A DNA stretch of 64,000 bases, taken from NCBI RefSeq assembly GCF_036182465.1, contig NZ_CP108081.1:11408001-11472000 (forward strand), given 5' to 3'. The stretch's first letter is position 1, and every line of letters begins with the position of its first letter. The stretch is from Streptomyces sp. NBC_00258 (lineage in GTDB: Bacteria; Actinomycetota; Actinomycetes; Streptomycetales; Streptomycetaceae). The notes beneath the pieces are model-generated. The model ran no database searches and had not been told where the DNA came from. It worked only from the letters and a program-made list of their open reading frames with translations. Of the stretch, positions 24,841-32,129 are shown in pieces. Position numbers and translations under genes: made by a program.

Positions 24841-25389
24841 TTGCCTGACCAAGACCGTCTCTACGTCCGCACGCCCGAGTTCGCGCGGGTGGCCGAGCGA
24901 ATCGAGCTCGTGACCACGCTCACGTCACGGCTCAACGTCCTGCCCTTCGACAACAAGGCCGCACGCGCGGCTCTGTTGTCCGAGATCGTCGGCAAGCCGG
25001 TCCCCAGCTCTGTCACCGTCTATCCACCCTTCTACACCGACCATGGGCTTGGCATCGACTTCGGTGAGCACGTCTTCGTCAATCAGGGCTGTACCTTCTT
25101 GGACCAGGGCGGCATCAGCCTGGGCGACGGTGTCCTGATAGGTCCGAAGACCAACCTGATCTCCTCCGACCATCCCCTCCCGGCGTCCGAGCGAAGCGAG
25201 TTCATCACCCGGGCACCCATCAGGATCGAAGCCAACGCGTGGCTCGGCGCGGCGGTCACGGTTCTCCCCGGTGTCACGATCGGACGTGGTGCCGTGGTCG
25301 GCGCTGGAGCCGTCGTCACGAAGGACGTTCCCCCCAACACACTGGTGACCGGACCGTCAGCGTTCGAGCGCAAACGGTGGAACGACTGA
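24841..25389 (+). CDS. Left-handed beta-helix O-acetyltransferase (maltose/nodulation type)
   Basis: Hexapeptide-repeat acetyltransferase of 182 residues. An N-terminal helix pair precedes the beta-helix, with FYTDHGLGIDFGEHVFVNQG, the catalytic His in SSDHPL, and the final coil AWLGAAVTVLPGVTIGRGAV continuing as VGAGAVVTKDVP. This is the arrangement of LacA/NodL/Maa enzymes, which acetylate sugars with acetyl-CoA. The start is TTG at 24841 with GAGGAA about 7 bp before it. It lies opposite the LysR gene, its probable regulator. Confidence 0.88.
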   Translation: MPDQDRLYVRTPEFARVAERIELVTTLTSRLNVLPFDNKAARAALLSEIVGKPVPSSVTVYPPFYTDHGLGIDFGEHVFVNQGCTFLDQGGISLGDGVLIGPKTNLISSDHPLPASERSEFITRAPIRIEANAWLGAAVTVLPGVTIGRGAVVGAGAVVTKDVPPNTLVTGPSAFERKRWND

Positions 25390-25590
25390 GCCAAGAGGCC
25401 GGCAGCAGCCCTACTGGTCGCGGTGGCGGCGATTCCCCCGAAGCGGAGGAAGTACTCGAACTTGCGCGAGTAGCACGGAAACATCTCCATCAGGCTGAAC
25501 GTCGGAGCACGCGGTGCATCCGGAGGTTGGCCGCCCCGGGACAGCTTGCTGCTGCCTCCGTCCTGGAGGTGACTATTCACATTCGAGCGG

Positions 25591-26856
25591 TCACTTGTCC
25601 TGGTCGCGCGCGCCATTGAAAGCTGCTTGAAGTTGCAGCCAGGTCGGATCTGTTGCGGTTGCGGTGGTCACCGTTGCCAGATCATCCGATTCCCAGGTGC
25701 GGGCTCCGTCGGTTACGACGAGGTGTGTTTCCAGATCGCCGTCGTCAGGAACCTCGGAGGTGGCGTCCAGGAACGCGGTGACTGCCGCCCTCGACGTATC
25801 GCCGTCCCTGCTTTGGGCCTCTGTGGAGTCGGCGCGCACGGACAGGAGCACGACATCGCCTCCACGACTGGCCATGAGGAGCTCGCCTGTTGCTGTGGCG
25901 CCCAGCCCGGATACCGGGGAGCCGGACAGGACGTCGTGCTCGACCGCGTGCCGATTTTCGAGGTCGACTTCGATGAGAGTCCCGGTGGGCGTTCCGACCC
26001 AGAGCACGCCGGGTTGGACTCCGAACGCGATGTTGTGTCGTGACCAGGAGCGCATCTCTTCAAGCCACTCCGGCGGGTATGGGTAGCCCGGGCTGGGGTC
26101 GCCGAGTGTTGTCGCCAGAACGCGGTGCAGCGAAGGAAAGGCGAATACGTCCAGTGAGTTTCCGTATGCGTTGCCTCGAATCGCGAGGTAGCGGCCGTCT
26201 GCGCTGAACATGGGCGTCTCGTAGCCGTCGGCGTCCAAGATCAGCGCCCGGCGAAGCACTCGCATCGCGGTAGGCGCTGCTTCGTGATCGACCCGTGCGA
26301 AGAGTCCGAGCGTTGCGCCCTGATCGCTGCAGAGCGTGGTCACCAGCCTGCCGATGGGATGCTCCGCGACCCCGGTGTCCCAACGTGGGCCGGTACTGAC
26401 AGTGCCCGAAGCGAGGTCGAGTACGTCAGAGCGCTCCCATGCGCTGTCTTCATCGCCTGACGACGGCGATGCCCACAACGTCTGGCCGTTCGGGCTGAAT
26501 GCCAGACTGCGGTAGCGGGCGGTGGGTGGAAGATTTTCCAGTTCGCCGAGCCCGGCGGGAGTCCACTGCACCATTCTGCCCTCGGCCGACACGACGAGCA
26601 GTGGCTCGTCTGGATGCCATGCCACAGCAGGTGTCCGCTTGAACCGGTCCCAACCGGAGGCATCGCCGTAGACCGCCGACTCGGCGCCAACAGAACCGAG
26701 TTGGCGCAGCTGCCCTGCTTCGCAGTCCCAGACGTGGACCGCTGGACGTTCCGAGTCCAAGCCGGCGACCAAGGGAAGTCGCGGATGGCATACCAGTTGC
26801 TCAACAGGACGTCCGCTACTGACTCGTACGCGGGCTACGGTCTCAACAACAGTCAC
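25591..26856 (-). CDS. WD40/YVTN-like beta-propeller protein, unassigned
   Basis: Cytoplasmic protein of about 421 residues without signal peptide. Propeller-type units can be seen: HPRLPLVAGLDSERPAVHVW, VAWHPDEPLLVVSAEGRMVQ, LAFSPNGQTLWASPSS and MFSADGRYLAIRGNAYGN, each with a D/N-G or S-P-N/D-G turn. I recognise no enzymatic domain. Relatives in actinobacteria are annotated as WD40-repeat hypothetical proteins. The GTG start has only a weak GGG upstream. Base composition is slightly less GC-rich than the neighbours. Confidence 0.75.
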   Translation of the reverse strand: MTVVETVARVRVSSGRPVEQLVCHPRLPLVAGLDSERPAVHVWDCEAGQLRQLGSVGAESAVYGDASGWDRFKRTPAVAWHPDEPLLVVSAEGRMVQWTPAGLGELENLPPTARYRSLAFSPNGQTLWASPSSGDEDSAWERSDVLDLASGTVSTGPRWDTGVAEHPIGRLVTTLCSDQGATLGLFARVDHEAAPTAMRVLRRALILDADGYETPMFSADGRYLAIRGNAYGNSLDVFAFPSLHRVLATTLGDPSPGYPYPPEWLEEMRSWSRHNIAFGVQPGVLWVGTPTGTLIEVDLENRHAVEHDVLSGSPVSGLGATATGELLMASRGGDVVLLSVRADSTEAQSRDGDTSRAAVTAFLDATSEVPDDGDLETHLVVTDGARTWESDDLATVTTATATDPTWLQLQAAFNGARDQDK

Positions 26857-27216
26857 CCCAACACCGTAGTTCTCAGCGGCTCGTGCAGCGAGGTACTGAC
26901 CAGCGTGTGGTCGCGGCGGCCACCTTGCTCAACAACTCCGGCCGAACCACGACCCGGCGGTGAAGAGGTCCGCCGCGCGTCAACCCCCGTGGTCTCGCGG
27001 TGGACGTGGGGGGCAGCCCCAAGATGCCGTGGCCGGTGCCACCGGAGTGAGTCCGACAGGACCGTCGAACGAGGCGGCCAGGCTCAGCGTGGCAGCCGTA
27101 CGGGTGCACAGCGACATGGCGCTCCTTGCGGCCGGCCTGACAGGGGGTGTACCTGCGCCGCGAAGGCTGGAAGGGTGCCGACCGCACCGGTCCTGACAGG
27201 TGTCAGGAGTCGGGCC

Positions 27217-27300
27217 TCAGAATGCATCCGCTTCCCGAAGCCAGGCCTGGATCGCTCTGGAGTTGTAGCCCTTGTCACTGGTGATGTGGTCGGCCGGACA
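27217..27300 (-). pseudogene. IS5-type transposase scrap with the second Asp
   Basis: The frame reads ADHITSDKGYNSRAIQAWLR and EADAF, matching the block around the second catalytic Asp (D-K-(G/A)-Y-x-S-x-x-(I/L)-R) of IS5-type enzymes. A stop follows and nothing else of the gene is recognisable in the 465 bp between the WD40 and GlxA genes, which otherwise hold no supported feature. Confidence 0.6.
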
Positions 27301-27321
27301 CGCCCCGCGTAGCCTCGTCCT

Positions 27322-28278
27322 GTGCCTGCACCCCGCCCACATCGTGTCGCCGTCCTTGTACTCGAGGGTGCGAAGCCGCTCGATGTCGGAATTCCCGCGC
27401 AGGTGTTCACGACCCGCGCGAGCATGCCGTACGAGGTGCGGGTGTGCGGGGCGACACCCGGTCTCGTGACCGGCGGCGACGGCCTCGCGTACTCCGTCGC
27501 CCACGGCCTCGACGCGCTTGCGTGGGCCGACATCGTCTTCGTCCCCGGCTACCGGTTCCCGGACCGCGACGATCCGCCGCAGGCCGTCGTCGAGGCACTG
27601 ATCGCCGCCCACAACCGGGGTGCGCGGCTCGCCGCCATCTCGACGGGTGCCTTCGCGCTCGCCGCCACGGGCCTGCTCGACGGCAGACGCGCCACGACGC
27701 ACTGGCACTACACGCGGGCACTCGCGGCCAGGCATCCGCTCGTCCGGGTCGACGAGAACGTGCTGTTCGTCGACGAGGGCAGCGTGCTCACGTCGGCAGG
27801 CGCCGCCTCCGGCATCGACCTGTGCCTGCACATCCTGCGTGGCGACCTCGGAGTGGCCGCGTCCAACCACGCGGCCCGGCGTCTGGTCGCGGCCCCTTAC
27901 CGCAGCGGCGGCCAGGCCCAGTACGTGCCGCGCAGCGTCCCCGAGCCGCTCGGGGAGCGGTTCGCCGCCACCCGCGAGTGGGCGCTGCACCGGCTCGGCG
28001 AGCCCCTCACCCTCGACATACTGGCGCGGCAGGCGGGGGTCTCGCCGCGCACGTTCTCCCGGCGCTTCGTCGACGAGACCGGCTACACGCCGATGCAGTG
28101 GGTGATGCGCGCCCGCATCGACCTGGCCCGCGAACTGCTGGAGCGCTCGCAGCGCGGCGTCGAACAGATCGCCGCCGACATCGGGCTCGGCACCGGCGCG
28201 AACCTGCGCCTGCACTTCCAGCGCATCCTCGGCACCACACCGAGCGAGTACCGGCGCACCTTCACGCGGGGCGAGTAA
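27322..28278 (+). CDS. GlxA-type AraC regulator with DJ-1/PfpI domain
   Basis: Regulator of 318 residues. The N-terminal DJ-1/PfpI-like domain (VAVLVLEGAKPLDVGIPAQV through SAGAASGIDLCLHILRGDLG) has ISTGAFALAATGLLDGRRAT where active DJ-1 members have a nucleophilic Cys; here it is Ser, as in regulators that only sense ligands. The C-terminal AraC double helix-turn-helix is LDILARQAGVSPRTFSRRFV and VEQIAADIGLGTGANLRLHF. The gene lies just before GAPDH on the same strand with 118 bp between them, and may control it. Ligand unknown. Confidence 0.9.
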   Translation: MPAPRPHRVAVLVLEGAKPLDVGIPAQVFTTRASMPYEVRVCGATPGLVTGGDGLAYSVAHGLDALAWADIVFVPGYRFPDRDDPPQAVVEALIAAHNRGARLAAISTGAFALAATGLLDGRRATTHWHYTRALAARHPLVRVDENVLFVDEGSVLTSAGAASGIDLCLHILRGDLGVAASNHAARRLVAAPYRSGGQAQYVPRSVPEPLGERFAATREWALHRLGEPLTLDILARQAGVSPRTFSRRFVDETGYTPMQWVMRARIDLARELLERSQRGVEQIAADIGLGTGANLRLHFQRILGTTPSEYRRTFTRGE

Positions 28279-28396
28279 GCCACCCGGCACCGGCGTGGCA
28301 GGGCATGGCGGGATCCTTTTGAACCATGGCGATCCCGCCACTGTCAGCGGCGTCGGCCGCGCGCCAGCCTGGTGGCGAAGGGAAGGGACCTCACTC

Positions 28397-29395
28397 ATGA
28401 CTCGCATCGCCATCAACGGATTCGGCCGCATCGGACGCAATGTGCTGCGCGCCCTGCTGGAGCGCGACGGCGCCCTGGAGATCGTCGCCGTCAACGACCT
28501 GACGGAGCCCGCCACTCTCGCCCGGCTGCTCGCCTATGACAGCACGGCCGGCCGGCTCGGACGCCCGGTGACCGTCGACGGGGACGTACTCGTCGTCGAC
28601 GGCCGTCGGATCAAGGTGCTGGCCGAGCGCGAACCGGCGCAGCTGCCGTGGGCCGAACTCGGCGTCGACATCGTCCTGGAAGCCACTGGCCGCTTCACCT
28701 CGGCCAAGGCCGCCCGGGCCCACCTCGACGCGGGCGCGCGCAAGGTGCTCGTCAGCGCGCCGTCGGACGGCGCCGACGTCACGCTCGCGTTCGGGGTCAA
28801 CACCGACGCCTACGACCCGGCCGTGCACACGATCGTCTCGAACGCCTCCTGCACCACCAACGCGCTCGCCCCGCTGGCCAAGGTGCTCGACGACCTCGCC
28901 GGTATCGAGCACGGGTTCATGACGACGGTGCACGCCTACACGCAGGAGCAGAACCTGCAGGACGGTCCGCACCGCGACGCCCGTCGCGCCCGGGCCGCCG
29001 GCGTCAACATCGTGCCGACCACGACCGGCGCCGCCAAGGCGATCGGCCTAGTGCTGCCCAACCTCGACGGCAAGCTGTCGGGCGACTCGATCCGCGTACC
29101 GGTGCCGGTGGGCTCGATCGTCGAACTCAACACGACCGTCGCCCGCGACGTGACGCGCGACGACGTGCTGGCGGCGTACCGCGCCGATGCCCAGGGGCCG
29201 CTCTCCGGCGTCCTCGAGTACTCGGAGGACCCGCTCGTCTCCTCCGACATCGTGGGCAATCCCGCCTCGTCGATCTTCGACTCGGCCCTCACCCGCGTCG
29301 AGGGCCGCCACGTCAAGGTGGTCGCGTGGTACGACAACGAGTGGGGCTTCTCGAACCGAGTGATCGACACGCTCGAACTCCTCGCCACCGGCTGA
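28397..29395 (+). CDS. gap: Type I glyceraldehyde-3-phosphate dehydrogenase
   Basis: Glycolytic enzyme of 332 residues, NAD(P)-dependent. The Rossmann start is RIAINGFGRIGRNVLRALLE, the catalytic Cys sits in SNASCTTNALAPLAKVL (about 152), the paired His in TTVHAYTQEQNL, and the C-terminal WYDNEWGFSNRVIDTLELL is conserved. The Asp after the second strand (AVNDL) indicates NAD preference. GAAGGGA lies about 8 bp before the chosen ATG; the open frame upstream has no family similarity. In this accessory context it is probably an additional gap paralogue. A strong hairpin follows. Confidence 0.95.
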   Translation: MTRIAINGFGRIGRNVLRALLERDGALEIVAVNDLTEPATLARLLAYDSTAGRLGRPVTVDGDVLVVDGRRIKVLAEREPAQLPWAELGVDIVLEATGRFTSAKAARAHLDAGARKVLVSAPSDGADVTLAFGVNTDAYDPAVHTIVSNASCTTNALAPLAKVLDDLAGIEHGFMTTVHAYTQEQNLQDGPHRDARRARAAGVNIVPTTTGAAKAIGLVLPNLDGKLSGDSIRVPVPVGSIVELNTTVARDVTRDDVLAAYRADAQGPLSGVLEYSEDPLVSSDIVGNPASSIFDSALTRVEGRHVKVVAWYDNEWGFSNRVIDTLELLATG

Positions 29396-29401
29396 CCGGC
29401 C

Positions 29402-29426
29402 GCCGGAGCGGTACCCCGCCTCCGGC
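29402..29426. terminator. Hairpin just after gap
   Basis: GCCGGAG pairs with CTCCGGC across an 11-base loop, 7 bp after the gap stop codon. Confidence 0.5.
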
Positions 29427-29451
29427 AGCCGCGCCGGCCGACACTTCCATT

Positions 29452-29490
29452 GGGCGCTCTGGTTGACGGGTCGGGCCAACCGGAGCGCCC
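29452..29490. terminator. Large hairpin downstream of gap
   Basis: GGGCGCTC-x-GGTTG pairs with CAACC-GGAGCGCCC across an 11-base loop, a stem of about 13 pairs with one bulge. It is the stronger of two hairpins after gap. The remaining bases up to 29727 show no gene. Confidence 0.65.
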
Positions 29491-29727
29491 GATTACAGAA
29501 GCGGGCGCCCAGCTTCCGAGGAGTGCGGGAGCGTCACAGCCGTGTCCAGGGCACTCTTCGGGCGTCGCCCCGCAATGGCCCACGGGCCCCGTGGCAGTCC
29601 GCGACGCCCCTCGCATCTGGTGGCCAGACGGATCCGCCCCCTGGTCAATCCCGCAACCAAGTGGGGACGAAGCACGGGCTGGGGGCTTTGAGAGTTCTGG
29701 CTGCCGTTCGGTGAAGTCGTCGGATGC

Positions 29728-30147
29728 CTACAGCGGGATCTCGCCCAGTGTGATGTCGACGGCGCCGGCCGGTCCGTTGGGGTTGTCCACGGCGACGGTG
29801 ACACGGCGCTTGCCAGGCTGGCCCACGAGATTGGTGGTGTACCGGCTTTGACCGATGACGTCACCGACGACGAGGCGTCCGTCGGCCAGTAGCAGGGAGC
29901 CGTCAAATACGGTGGTGAAGCCATCCTGCTTCGTCCCGACGCTGGAGATGTCCTCGATGAACACTCGTACCTTGACCAGCTGGACCTGAGCCTGGACTCG
30001 GACGACGATGTGCGTTTCGCATGCAGCGGCCGGCCGATCCTCCAGCGCGAGTGTGGTCGGGATCCATTCCGTGGAGCCGAGAGCCATCACGGGATGGTTC
30101 ACGTACAGGTCCAAGCCTGCGATTTGCACAGCACGCGCTCCGTTCAT
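29728..30147 (-). CDS. Hypothetical protein, probably all-beta
   Basis: Protein of up to 139 residues with alternating hydrophobic/polar strands (HIVVRVQAQVQLVKVRVFIE, TVFDGSLLLADGRLVVGDVI, KRRVTVAVDNPNGPAGAVDI). There is no signal peptide and no motif I can name. Codon usage and base composition are consistent with a gene. The start may be ATG at 30147 or an internal GTG near 30126, since the first overlaps transposase remains. Confidence 0.55.
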   Translation of the reverse strand: MNGARAVQIAGLDLYVNHPVMALGSTEWIPTTLALEDRPAAACETHIVVRVQAQVQLVKVRVFIEDISSVGTKQDGFTTVFDGSLLLADGRLVVGDVIGQSRYTTNLVGQPGKRRVTVAVDNPNGPAGAVDITLGEIPL

Positions 30148-30488
30148 CGGTATTGGGCGTCTCGCGAAGAATAGAGCCGCGCTGTGACAGTGGTGTCGGG
30201 GCCGAGAGCACTTGCCGGGGATCTCAGTTCTGAGTCAGGAAGATCGGCGAAGGCTCGGGCGAGGTCGCAGGCGATGTCCGGGCAGGCGAGCCGGATTTGA
30301 AGGAGTCGCTCGTCCGGGCTTTCGGTGAGCGTCTCCCGGGTCCGCATGATCCACGAGGTGATCTTGCGATGGCTGGGGATGCCGGCCCGGACCGGATCGA
30401 GGATGCCGGCGCTGAGGGCATCGACGTGTTCGCGGACGACCTGCCCGCTGCCGCTGGGCGGGTGCTGGTCTGGCTGTGGTGCAGCCAC
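30144..30488 (-). pseudogene. ISL3-type transposase relic, helical segment
   Basis: The part AGIPSHRKITSWIMRTRETL followed by LLQIRLACPDIACDLARAFA parallels RPPSARAVTRWILTHPDALP and LKAALANCPELTALAEHVRS of the intact ISL3 transposase at 9673: same spacing of the R-x-(V/I)-T-x-W-I block, the C-P pair and the final R-x-F-A. It is a diverged remnant without catalytic residues. Confidence 0.5.
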
Positions 30489-30511
30489 ACCCGGTGACGG
30501 ACTGGATTCGG

Positions 30512-30970
30512 TCAGGGGGCCGAGTGTGGGTTTGCTGATGCCGTTTCTGGTGCTGTGCGCCTTGGCTCATGGCATTGGAGAGCGATCAGGCCGGCTGTTG
30601 TTTCTTTGAAGCCGCAGGCGTCGAAGTAGAATGGGCGCAGGTGCTCTTCGAAGTCGATGTGGAGCCATTCGCATTTCGCGGCACGAGCTCTTTGGGCTGC
30701 GGTCGCGACGAGCGTGGTACCGATGCCTTTCGCCCGGTGCTGCCGTGCGACGACTGTGTCCAGGATGAAGGCATGAACGCCACCGTCCCAGGCAATGTTG
30801 ATGAACCCGATCAGAGATCCGTCCTCCCAGGCACAGACCCAGCCGAGACTGTGGTGTTCAAGTTGTTCTCGCCAGTCGGTCTGAGTGACTTGGTGGCCGA
30901 AGCCGTCAGCGTGCAGGGCGTTGAGGGCGGCGTTGTCGAAGTCGCCCCGCCATTCGTATTTGATCGTCAT
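30512..30970 (-). CDS. GNAT-family N-acetyltransferase
   Basis: Acetyltransferase of about 152 residues. The core reads GWVCAWEDGSLIGFINIAWD, then AFILDTVVARQHRAKGIGTT with the R/Q-x-x-G-x-G/A acetyl-CoA loop (RAKGIG), then CEWLHIDFEEHLRPFYFDAC with the conserved F-Y-x-x-x-G-F motif. The C-terminus is Pro/Ala-rich and less conserved. It stands between an ISL3 relic and a membrane-protein gene. The acceptor is unknown. Confidence 0.85.
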   Translation of the reverse strand: MTIKYEWRGDFDNAALNALHADGFGHQVTQTDWREQLEHHSLGWVCAWEDGSLIGFINIAWDGGVHAFILDTVVARQHRAKGIGTTLVATAAQRARAAKCEWLHIDFEEHLRPFYFDACGFKETTAGLIALQCHEPRRTAPETASANPHSAP

Positions 30971-31031
30971 ATCTCGATCGTCGTCGTGGTAGTGGCCATG
31001 GCGGGCTCATGAGCCGTTATGGAGGAGATGC

Positions 31032-31691
31032 TCACTGCCCGCCGAGTCGGAGCACAACAGCCACGTACAGACTTCCGGGCGCAGTGAGGAGCAGAAAGGC
31101 GAGCACCGTGTGGACGGCGAGCCCTTGCCCTGGGGCAAGGCCCAGATGGGCTCGGGCTGCACGGCTCACCCGGGGCCCGGGGACACCTCGCGCTGCGTTC
31201 GAGTCCGCCTTCTCGACTGCCCGGCGCACCTTCCTGCGGCTTCTCTCGCTCGTGATGCCCAGACGCACGCCATGGGCATCGCGCACCACCAGAGTCCGAT
31301 ACACGCTGCCGTACGAGAAGGTCGTCACCAGCCGGACGGTGGCGATCCGGTTCAGGTCCACGGATCGTTCGCCGGTCAGGGTGTTCGCAGTCAGACGTGT
31401 CGACGAGTGTTGGAACGGGGCTCGTTCCTCACGCAGAGCAGTGAGGAGGATGAAACCGACGATTTCGGACAGCGGGACGAGCGCGACCGGTGCGCCTTCG
31501 GGTACGGCTCCGGTCTGGGCCAGTCCGTAGCCGCCGAAGGGCAGGAGAAGGATCGTTACCGCCAGGCCCGCCCCTATCCGTGCACGCACAATGCTGCGGG
31601 CGGTGCTTGTTTCCACTGGCGCCCCCGTTTTGGTCGGCAGACGCCAGCATGCATGCGCGGCAGGATTTGCCGCATTGCCGGTATCCGGCAA
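31032..31691 (-). CDS. Membrane protein with a PH-like domain, unassigned
   Basis: Product of up to 219 residues. There is a helix at about 38-60 (IGAGLAVTILLLPFGGYGLA), a second around 75-85, and one near the C-terminus (VHTVLAFLLLTAPGSLYVAV). The middle part (LTGERSVDLNRIATVRLVTT, YRTLVVRDAHGVRLGI) looks like a PH-type beta barrel of membrane proteins in actinobacteria. A GTG at about 31616 is an alternative start. No partner genes are evident. Confidence 0.55.
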   Translation of the reverse strand: MPDTGNAANPAAHACWRLPTKTGAPVETSTARSIVRARIGAGLAVTILLLPFGGYGLAQTGAVPEGAPVALVPLSEIVGFILLTALREERAPFQHSSTRLTANTLTGERSVDLNRIATVRLVTTFSYGSVYRTLVVRDAHGVRLGITSERSRRKVRRAVEKADSNAARGVPGPRVSRAARAHLGLAPGQGLAVHTVLAFLLLTAPGSLYVAVVLRLGGQ

Positions 31692-31806
31692 TCTTCAGTG
31701 CGGGATTGGGGGGGAGAAGGACTCAGGTACTCCCGCCGTAGGCCTTGGTCGTCATGCCGGCTGGAAGGCTTGCTGTCGGTACTGGCACGCCAGGCTCGGG
31801 CTTGGT

Positions 31807-31860
31807 GACGGGGCAGTTGGCGAGGGCGGTCTTGAGGTGAAGCCTGTCGCTCTCGGCTGG
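31807..31860 (-). pseudogene. ISL3 transposase scrap
   Basis: ESDRLHLKTALANCPVT is nearly identical to EGDRLHLKAALANCPEL of the intact ISL3 transposase in this window. Only about 18 codons remain, so a close relative once stood here and was lost almost completely. Confidence 0.65.
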
Positions 31861-31920
31861 GCCGTGAGACGCGCGCCGGGGTGTCGAATGTCGGGTATTC
31901 GGCGGCAGGGGTGAGCATTT

Positions 31921-31974
31921 GCCGTTGCCGCCGTTGCCGCCGTTGCCGCCGTTGCCGCCGTTGCCGCCGTTGCT
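31921..31974. repeat. Six 9-bp tandem repeats of GCCGTTGCC
   Basis: Five perfect units and a sixth ending in T stand in uninterrupted array. They lie next to the ISL3 scrap and about 155 bp before the start chosen for the large permease. Confidence 0.9.
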
Positions 31975-32129
31975 GGGTGGGTGGGCTGGAGCGGCGTCGG
32001 GGGTCTGGTGTGGGGTCGGTTTCAAGCCTGCTGCGCACAGACCTGTCCAGGCGGGCCGGTCCGGATGATTGTGGGGCTGGGATATACGGACCCATACTGT
32101 GGCTGGTCGTACGGGGGGAGACCGGCGAG

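Noticed and set aside
27217..28515. 432-codon minus-strand frame opposite the GlxA-type regulator
   Set aside because: Only its last 25 codons (the IS5 scrap) resemble a protein family; the rest is the complement of a well-supported gene.
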